Positions 56,194 through 64,000 of a stretch of 64,000 bases of DNA are shown piece by piece. This DNA comes from Phoronis australis (lineage: Eukaryota > Phoronida > Phoronidae). The DNA lies in the NCBI GenBank assembly GCA_002633005.1, contig NMRA01000566.1, positions 1-64,000 of the forward strand. Direction: 5' to 3'. The notes below the pieces were generated by a model. That model did not search any database and was not told the origin of the DNA. It saw nothing but the letters and a program-made list of their open reading frames with translations. Each line of letters begins with the position of its first letter. Positions within the stretch are counted from its first letter, which is position 1. A program made the translations under genes and the position numbers.

Positions 56194-59100
56194 CTGAAAA
56201 TTTCGTATGAATCCGATCAGCCATTTTTTAGATATGAAGTTAAAAAGCTTAGCAAATTTGGAATTTTTATGCCGGCCCTTCCTAACGTTTTGAAAGATCT
56301 GGAAACTTTGACCCACTTTTCCTACATGAAGAATGATTCAAAAAGATCCACCATGGGGGCCTCTTCGAAGTTTGAATATGAAGGAGACAGCCATGGAGGG
56401 CTTTTTATTGATGGTGACGATTTCGGTAATCTCCGGCATACACTGTACCTACAAACACGACTGGCAACAAGAGAAGAGTAGAGATTTATTGGCCAAGAGG
56501 AAATGTGCAAATGTCTTCGCCCACAGCACGTTTACCTAATCTACACATTTTTTTCATTTAACATGAAAGATACGTCCTTTCAAAAGGTTTTAATAAGCAC
56601 AAAACTGCACTGAAAATAAAAACTTTTTGCTAGCAGGAAACTAAAATTATTTGCCATATGGATATCTATTGAGAGCATCTCTATCACATACCGACCCACA
56701 CGACGTATATCCCACCATTTTCTCTTGCCATTTCATACGTGAACACCTGCAAGTATACGTTCCCATGATAGCAAACAGACGAATTCCAGCAAATCAATAG
56801 CAAATGGAAATTAATTTGCACACCCCCATAACCTTCAAGTCCTAAAACATTAGGGACATACCATGGTTTACTTGGGACACGCGTCAACCACAGTTAACTT
56901 GAGAGTAGCAGGGAATTGTTAAAAAGACACGATAGGAGACATTTTCCGAAGTGAGGTGCAACTTGGAACTTTCGCGGTCACAGCCAAATACTCTGCTGAC
57001 GAGACCCGCGTCTAAACATGAAACTTGTAAAGGCGCCGACCATGATTTCAGCGAATGTCAGAGAGAAATTGGCGACAAATGGCGATGTCTAATGACATCA
57101 CAGAACACCGGATTTTCTTAAAAAGCTCAAATCAAAGCTAATGACGTCAAAAAACGAACCTGTCGAATACCGTCTTTCGGCCGTAAACACGACAATGTCC
57201 CTTTAGGTGAACAATGTATTTGAGGAGCTCATCAAAAGAACTGTACCGATGATGTTATCCCCGATAAAATAATTATCAAAATCCCCTCGTGGCAAGTGAA
57301 TGCACAAAATCTTTATTAACTTACCGTCGCCAAAGTACCTGCCAGGAGGAATACTAATCCAATAGTAAGAAAAATGGCTCCTCTGATTCTGATGAATTCT
57401 GTTCCAATTGAGGACCTGCAGAAATATACGATATTTAACCATTTCAGCTCGCTAGCAGCGGTCACATTCATGAAATGTTGAAGCAGTTCCTTTTAGACAC
57501 TCGTTTTTGCTTTCCGCATGCAATAGGTGGTCTTTGTGAAGATAAAATTTTCCAACGCCGTATGTTAATTTTGAAGCTTCATATGTCGTGCTGTTTAACC
57601 TGGGTTATGGAAATGACCCTTCAAGAAAATGGTGATTTACAGACCAAAGTAATGGATATTTGCAAAAACGCTAAGCCTACAGGTATAACACTCCAACATA
57701 GGCACTTCTCAACTGAGTGGCAACCTGGAGAAATCGCTGTGCCGATAGATGGCCTTGCTCATCAGGACATGAAATTGGACCAAGCCAAAAACCCTTTACT
57801 TTTGTACTCTGGCAACGCAAAGAGCGGTTTATATAATCTTGAGAATCTGCATAACTGACAATCAACACCAAACGATTATACAACGAATTGAAATAAGAAA
57901 AAATATATAACAGTTTTTGCATATACTTACACTCTGCTGCAGTGGGGGCATCTTGCCAAATGCGAGGAAACGCCTTTAGTCTGAAGTGCAAGTTTTAACT
58001 GAATTAGGCCGTGCTTCAAACACACAGTGTTATTTGTAAATTTGTTTTACAAACTTCGAAACATGCGCTGTAAGAATAGGCGTGATATTTCGTGGACGGT
58101 AGGTCAAGTTCATTGACGCGTTATCTTATCAAGTAAAGACTAAACTGGGCCACTGAAGTCGTCAAGCACTTACAGTGTACAAAGCTTGATTTCGTTTTGA
58201 TAAAAGTTTCATCAGTACCTCACTTTTATGAAACTCATTATGCATACACTATCGACTTCGTCGGCCGGGTCATGTCCTGGTTTTGACCACTAAATGGTGA
58301 ACGTGAACTCACTGGACTTATAGATCACAGTTTCAAAAGCTAAAACTTAGGAGCGCCATAACACTTCACCGAATTCAAGATTTGTTGTCTAACGCCACTA
58401 CTGTATCAGCTCGTGACAACATCTTGGAATTGGAAAGTTGAAGTTTGAACATGGACAAGGTTTTGTAAGTACTGTTAAACTTATTGTTTTTCCCGCGATT
58501 TGCACATCCTTCTCGAACATGACTGTTACTGCAGTGTGTAGTTTGAAAAGGAAACGCTGGAAAAACATATCATGGGCACTGGCGTGTTTCTCATGAACGC
58601 TACTTACCACAAACGATTGTTGACAATAGGCACACAAAACCCTCTGCTGGTGAGCACCGACAACTTGAGACTGAGTCTAAAACAGAGTGAAACTTTTATC
58701 AACATGGGAGTCTTGAGAGCAGCGAATGGAAATTATGTTTAGAAACTTTAACTTTAAGCACAAAATGAAACAGATACATGAACACTGCGTTAACATGAAA
58801 AATACCGAAGTGTGAAGAAAGATGTTATAAAAACGCCTCTCCATAATTATTTGTATGAATGGGTTAGGTAATGAAACTGCAGACAATACCCTTAGGTACA
58901 TTTCGTATTTTTATTTGAATATTGCGTTTAGAGATTTTGCAACCATGGTTTGAGATAAAAATTAACATAATATTTGTATCCCGAACCTGTATGCTAATTA
59001 TGTGTAAGTAGTTCCACGCATCGAGTTTATTGACAGTGAAATAAGGACTCGACAAAGACAATGTAACACACTAAACAATTTTAATCAACCGATATTAATG

Positions 59101-60654
59101 ATTAGAAAATTGATTTAAGTTATGTTTAATCTGACATTACTTTAATATACTATAATATACAATACTATACTCGCCTTCTCTTAAATATGATTAAGACCAA
59201 GACTTAGCTACAACGAGGTAAAAAATACTCCATGCCATGCTAAAAAATCTCTGAATACAACGGGGTCAAATTTCATGTGTTTTCCAGATTTTTCAGCAGC
59301 TTTGAATGAATCATAATTAGTGCAAAAATGGTCGTCAAACGTTTTAATATTAGGCACACTACCCTAAGAAGATCTGCCTGTTGACATTGACCTCTTGATG
59401 TACAATGTACACTGTACAGTACATGTACAGCGTATGCGTATGCGTACGTCCTTGATTGGGGACGTATCACAATGAGTCAAATCAACGTTTTCTCGAAATC
59501 TATGATCCGGAAACCAGAGTTGCCACAGATACTTGTATCGGCCCATTGTACAGACTTTTGAAAGTTACATCAGGAAAGCACAGTTTATTGTTTCATTCAT
59601 CGACCCCATGAGATACATGTATGCATTTCGCAGTGGTTTTAAGCACGTGTATTTTATTGTTTTTTTGGAAAGACCACGTTTCAATGAATTTTCTTTATGT
59701 GGATGAAGAATTGCGGAGAGCACATTTCAATGTAATAACAATTACGACATGGGCGCCGCACTTCAACAGTTTCAAAATGCCCTCGTTTACATTTGGTGAT
59801 AAAACAAAACTGTGTGATTATGCATGACATCAGTAGAATAGTAGATAGTATATGAAAATGCCACTCTTTGAAACAAATAGGAATATATCAATGTTGGAGT
59901 CGCAGCATATTTTACATGGAAGCTTTTAATTTTAGGAAAGTTAATGGCGTAAGTTTTAGTGGCACCAGACGAGTAGCGCCGACGAAATAACAAACTACAT
60001 GAACGGCATGCACGGTACGCGCATTCCGAACTGTAATACTAAGCTCACCCACAAAGTTTAACACGGCCATGAACTCACAAAACACGACTGAGAGTCCTAA
60101 AACACGGCTTACTGACACACATCATGTGATTAATAGTCCGTGATCGGTGCTTGCGAGAACTTATGACCCATTCAGTAGCGGTGCCGTTTTGTGTGCGTTT
60201 GCCGTGTTTGGTGAGTTAGGGCCGTGTTTGTAATTTTGGTAAAAACTCGCTTTCTCCAGACAGATTAAATAAGCTTTTTGTCCCATGAGTCTCGTGAGTG
60301 TCTTGCCCTACCGTACACACTCCTGGAACTCATTCCAGTCAGCTAAAAGAGAAACGGGGTGGTTTCGAGCCCAAACATGAAACTGCCTATCTGGTAAAAC
60401 ATGTACATTTAGTGCAAAATTCTTTTAGCTGTTTAATGTCGGTAAATACATACCACTTGTACAGAAAAACCATGTTGTTGTTGTGGATACGGCTGCTGTT
60501 GTTGTGCATACGGCTGCTGTTGTTGCGGATACAGCGGCTGTTGCTGTTGCGGATAAGGTATCCCTCCTGGCGACTGCAGCGAGTACGGCGACTGGAGTGT
60601 GTTGTACGGTGGCGGCGACACACCTTTTCCGTCATCTGATGGCGTTGCTGACAT
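56123..60654 (-). CDS. TMEM55/PIP4P-like membrane protein, five secure exons and a tentative last one
   Basis: Minus-strand exons: 60654-60454, 58643-58608, 57980-57931, 57415-57325, 56746-56692, and tentatively 56193-56123; phases fit (0,0,2,0,1). The N-terminus is Pro/Gln-rich with a PPPY motif (residues 14-17) that could bind WW-domain ubiquitin ligases, and PYPQQQQ-type repeats. Then RVLCAYCQQSFV, HLARCPHCSRVSSIG (two CxxC pairs, zinc ribbon), a first membrane helix (GAIFLTIGLVFLLAG) and ENGGIYVVW leading into a second. TMEM55B has RVICGHC..., TLARCPHCRKVSSIG and ARRYGGIYAAW at the same places, so the family is secure. TMEM55 proteins sit in late endosome/lysosome membranes and were reported as PtdIns-4,5-P2 4-phosphatases. 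The upstream Cys-rich part with the C-x5-R motif was not found here, so enzymatic activity should not be assumed. Confidence 0.75.
56692..56746 (-). CDS. TMEM55-like exon 5
   Basis: Acceptor gtatacttgcag. Codes VFTYEMARENGGIYVVWV, matching the GGIYAAW region before the second helix of TMEM55B. Donor g|gtatgt, phase 1. Confidence 0.7.
57325..57415 (-). CDS. TMEM55-like exon 4 (first membrane helix)
   Basis: Acceptor tatttctgcag. Codes SSIGTEFIRIRGAIFLTIG and LVFLLAGTLAT. Donor acg|gtaagt. The phase-2 join to exon 3 restores CSRVSSIG. Confidence 0.8.
57931..57980 (-). CDS. TMEM55-like exon 3 (CPHC)
   Basis: Acceptor tgcacttcag. Codes TKGVSSHLARCPHCSR plus two bases. The LARCPHC motif is diagnostic. 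Donor gt|gtaagt. Confidence 0.82.
58608..58643 (-). CDS. TMEM55-like exon 2 (CAYC micro-exon)
   Basis: Acceptor ctcaccagcag. Only 36 bases: RVLCAYCQQSFV, matching RVICGHCKNTFLW of TMEM55B. Donor gtg|gtaagt. The acceptor could be 3 bases earlier, adding Gln. Confidence 0.75.
58644..60453 (-). other. TMEM55-like intron 1
   Basis: 1.8 kb. I searched it for the Cys-rich exons (CRVCQ, HQHVVKC, C-x5-R) found in vertebrate TMEM55 and saw none. The open frames 58677-58901, 59273-59546 and 59912-60118 have no match. Confidence 0.5.
60454..60654 (-). CDS. TMEM55-like exon 1 (PPPY and glutamine-rich start)
   Basis: 67 codons: MSATPSDDGKGVSPPPYNTL, then SPYSLQSPGG and four YPQQQQ-type units, ending HGFSVQV at donor gtg|gtatgt. 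The Gln units come from CAG/CAA repeats visible as cagctgttgttgttgc on the plus strand and may vary in length between alleles. An upstream in-frame ATG at 60687 would add 11 residues; alternatively an acceptor (gaaatacag) directly precedes the chosen ATG. Confidence 0.7.
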
Positions 60655-62099
60655 CTGTATTTCAATACAAGAAACGATTTTTTTCATGGAGGTGACAATC
60701 TCATCATGTTATGGTAAGATTGACAACAACATAACTTTAGAGGAAGATAGCTTCACGTTATTAAGCTGTGTTTAACGTATGCGGATGATCCGGTGCCCAT
60801 ACCGAAATTGATCTGCTTGAAAACTCAATGTGGTGATGAGCGCTATCTACATGTAAATTGTCTATTGCCTTGGGATATACCGTTCGTATAACAGATTTGT
60901 TCAATATTTTGATTTAATTTTGAAATACTCACGACTGATCGAGTTTTGCAATAAGGCAAGTTAACACTTTCTATTTTCTATGGTGTATTCTTTGGTCAGA
61001 ACGGAGGTCTTGGGTGTTCTTTTGGCTTAATAAACCGAAATTGCCAATTTTCCAACAGGATGACCCGCTGATATAGCGCACAGCATATTAACTGATTAGA
61101 ATAATATTGTGCAAAACGCAAAGCGCTTAGTGAATCTAACCAATGACTAAATATTGTATTTAGGTAATGGATCTAACCAATTTCTCAAGTACTAAAGAGT
61201 TACCTCTTACTACGAAAGATGGCGCATCCACATCCAGTTAAAGCCAAACCACATTTCTAGTATTTGGCAGTATTAAAATAGTGAAGCCTACAGTGACAGT
61301 TCCTGCTCCTAACGAGTTCGTCGTTTAAACTTCATAAAACTGTGACACTGCGGTCTACGAAAACGTTAAACCAATCATCTGAGGAAAATTTATACATACA
61401 TTGTATGTTCGTTACAAAAATGGCTATCGCATTCTGAAAACAAACAATTACATGTGCTCACTATAGGAGACTTAAGCCTGTCATGGACGACAGTCTTCAT
61501 CAGAGTGACATAGCACGCTCAAGAACAGGTACATTGGGAGTCTGTCGACGTTTTACATTGTGATGAAAAGTACATTCCTAGAAAGACCAGATATTTACAC
61601 CAGGTGTCACGCTCCCTCAAGGGATAACGATGCATCTACAACCGAGTTCTTCCGCGTACGTACACCGTAGAGGCAATCTGTGTAACTAGGACATTCTCAT
61701 AAAGTCAGTGGCGTACATGTATATGTATAACAAGCGAAAGTGTCCATGCTTAGCAAACATGCCGACTTGTGTTCAAATATTCCCCTTCATAATAGACAGT
61801 TACAACGGCTGATCAACATTTTGGACAAATAGACCTTGAGACGTTTTCGCACAAGATGACAGAAACTTGAACCCGCTTCCGTGAAGAATGATGATTTACC
61901 CATTGTACATGTAGGTCAAGCGGAGATAGAACTCGTATTACTGCGACACTCACAGTTTTAAGGAGAGAAGATTGAAACATCGAATTAAAAAATACTGTTT
62001 GGGTCTTCGTTTATGTAAATGCCAGTGCGAGATTATCCACGTCCTATCCATATTGATAATACACACCCTGTTTTCGGAGTGTCAATTGCAAACCCGGAA
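60655..62099. other. upstream region of the TMEM55-like gene
   Basis: No exon supported. The promoter of the minus-strand gene should be at the left end of this stretch; no clear element can be named. Confidence 0.4.
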
Positions 62100-62860
62100 T
62101 TTCACACCTTTCTACGTCATCAAGTGAATCTGTTTCATGACAAATTCTTCCATTCTGTCAATTTGTTCTTTCTAATAACTGGAAAAGGAAATCGTTTTCC
62201 CACGAAGTTCCATTAAAAAGAGTTTCTAGAAACTGTTGATCTGCAATACAGAATTGTAGATCAGAATCTGGAATCTGATCAATGTCGGCTGAATTATCAA
62301 CCACGTATTGTTTTTTAATAGTTTTAATAATACTTTTTACAAAACTTACATATTCCATTTTTAGCAGGGAGTTTTTGAATTTGAAGGAAATAATTTTATT
62401 TTGCAGAAATAGGTTTTAACGTCAGAGTTTCATTTCCTGGCTCACTTCTGACGTCCTCTTTCAACTTCAATAATCGCTCAGAAGTTAGGAAAAAATCTAA
62501 TCTATTCCTTCTCTCCATGTATATCCGCTTTTGTCATGATTAAACTGAAGGCAAGCGTCTGATTAGAAGTAGTCGTGCACCGCTAAAAACTTTTCTCGAT
62601 ATTTTGGATTATTTAAACGACAATAGTTATATGTGTCCAAAAACTGATTCAGATCTAAATTATTACCTCCTGTCCGTGTAATACACATATTTTCCAAATA
62701 ACCGAGAAATTCTGAAACCTTCTCAAAAAATCTGGAGAGTCTCGGTTTGGACAATACGTGTTAAGAGTAGTTACATTTTTCTCATTGACACGCTGATAAT
62801 CGTCATATTACCAGTCTCATAAGAAACATTTTTATGGATTTTAAATACAAAGTTTATTTA
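62100..62860 (-). mobile_element. L1-type retrotransposon remnant (endonuclease end and linker)
   Basis: Minus-strand pieces follow the order of the L1 endonuclease domain: FKIHKNVSYETGNMTII, KNVTTLNTYCPNRDSPDFF, EKVSEFLGYLENM, a damaged G-D-F-N motif (GGNNLDLN), YCRLNNPKYREKFL, SGYTWRE, SERLLKLKEDVRSEPG, then the linker with MEYVSFVKSIIKTIKKQY and IADQQFLETL. These lie in more than one frame with stops between. The reverse transcriptase is not present in the window. Endonuclease catalytic residues are damaged, so the copy is dead. Confidence 0.65.
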
Positions 62861-64000
62861 GCAAAGGTGCCAGCCCCCCGGGAAGTAAATTCATATGAGC
62901 TGAAAAACCATTCATATCCCCAGGTTCCTCTTATGAAATTTCCAGCGTTTTAAACAAAATAGAATGTTCCTTTTCTTTGAGAAAATTGAAAATATCTTTT
63001 CAAGTTGGTCCAAACTGACAAATAATTCACCTGTCACTTAATTTAGAGTGTTATTGTAAATTAAAAAGGAAATGAACCAGGTTAATATGTGTAAAAGGCC
63101 AATTAAACAAACAAACAGGGGAATAGTTTCAATGATTCCTAAAGATTGCTACCGGATAAAAACAAAAATTTTAGAATATGAATCCCTCAGAGTTGCTATA
63201 ACTGGAACTTTGATGTCGCTTTGCGCAACTATCTTCTTCAGCAAACGGTCAGAGTCCAATGTCGTTGATAAAATAACTACACAAACGTTGCGAAATTTGC
63301 AGATAAGGGTTTTCTGATCAATAAAAAGTGGGCAAAAATCTATCACGTAGCTCTGAAATGCCCTGTGGAAAGCTCTTTACATGGGTTTCGGTATAAGATA
63401 TTCATGGATATTGATCAACAAGCTCATGTCTCCACAAACTAAAACTTAGTGATACTGATTCATGCAAGATACATTGTAACCGTTTATGCTTAATTTGTCA
63501 TTAAAGAAAGTGGCCTTTGGAAAATAAGATTATTCATAATGAACAGACATTTTAACTCGGAGCACTTGTTGCACAGTTGTCAATATTGGTGAATGAGAAA
63601 CGGGAGAACTGGATTGAGAAGTGGGACATTCGGATAAAATGCGTGATACCTGGGTCTATGTCCAAACATAAGTTCAAAATGTTAACCATAACCACTCCAA
63701 AACGTCCTGACAGTAATTTTGTCAAACGGGAGTTTACGGGTGCCGTACATGTAACAGCAAAAAATCGCCCGACGGCGTTTCTTTGGTTTTTAATCGAACG
63801 GGAAATTATGGGTGCCTCACAAACTCGAAACGCCCCGTTTTTCATACTATAAATAACAGCACTGTTCACAAATCATAGTTACTACGTACCAAGGTACACA
63901 TATTCAATTCAAAATTGCTGATGTCTCAGTCCATGTACTGCCTCAATGAACAGGTGTCATTTATATTACGTTTGGCATCGAAAAAGGCCACAAGGAATTA
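62861..64000. other. no gene recognised
   Basis: AT-rich. The frames 63552-63869 (minus) and 63577-63852 (plus) are mirror images over the same DNA and neither has a recognised motif. Confidence 0.4.

Noticed and set aside
56155-56481. 108-codon open frame on the plus strand
   Set aside because: No family resemblance; starts without a good context and overlaps the tentative last exon of the minus-strand gene.
57475-57858. 127-codon open frame on the plus strand
   Set aside because: It overlaps introns and exon 4-3 surroundings of the minus-strand TMEM55-like gene, has no recognised motif and no splice context.
57931-57951. Micro-exon reading MPPLQQS at the TMEM55-like locus
   Set aside because: Using the acceptor at 57981 instead gives a 50-base exon whose phase and LARCPHC motif fit the family exactly.
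63552-63869. Mirror open frames of about 100 codons near the right end
   Set aside because: Neither strand shows a recognised domain; overlapping mirror frames are common by chance or in repeats.

Overview
This is a piece of an animal nuclear genome, not bacterial DNA. It is AT-rich, its reading frames are short and broken by GT/AG introns, introns are 0.3 to 5 kb long, and the self-complementary word TACATGTA is scattered throughout, as in many marine invertebrates. The gene families present (BIVM, TMEM55/PIP4P, a Taka-type alpha-amylase with many introns, THAP fragments) fit a marine invertebrate. BIVM was first described as a deuterostome gene, so a hemichordate, cephalochordate or echinoderm is a reasonable guess, but a lophotrochozoan is not excluded. 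Most open frames of 60 to 140 codons are chance or transposon remains; the real genes had to be assembled exon by exon from splice sites, phase continuity and family motifs.

Layout. 0-11 kb: a decayed zinc-finger-like gene on the minus strand (590-1078), an unidentified 3' terminal exon with stop and poly(A) signal (2184-2399), a THAP-containing dispersed repeat (5.6-6.3 kb), small inverted-repeat elements, an unusual array of short hairpins (8210-8474), a 20-bp tandem repeat (9249-9330) and a Tc1/mariner relic (9.75-10.3 kb). 11.2-27.3 kb: a complete six-exon BIVM-like gene on the plus strand (260 aa, all introns phase 2), its introns full of repeats, including three copies of a composite element with a tRNA-like segment and a palindromic end. 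29.0-43.1 kb: a complete eleven-exon gene on the plus strand for a fungal-type (GH13 subfamily 1 like) alpha-amylase with signal peptide and C-terminal membrane anchor (563 aa). Two small inverted-repeat elements lie in its introns.

43.8-56 kb: a second copy of the THAP repeat, a frameshifted secreted-protein first exon (45326-45555), a 374-bp element built from 18 CTTAAG palindromes (50615-50988), a pair of diverged repeats (49 and 51.6 kb), and a 1.48-kb near-identical direct duplication joined by a single N that looks like an assembly join of two alleles. 56.1-60.7 kb: a minus-strand gene for a small TMEM55/PIP4P-like double-membrane-pass protein with a glutamine-rich, PPPY-bearing N-terminus. 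62.1-62.9 kb: remains of an L1-type retrotransposon endonuclease on the minus strand.

The three main genes do not form a pathway: one acts on starch or glycogen at the cell surface or in secretions, one is a conserved protein of unknown function with protease-like motifs, and one is probably a lysosomal or endosomal membrane protein. The most unusual DNA is in the hairpin and palindrome arrays, where the arms covary between units.
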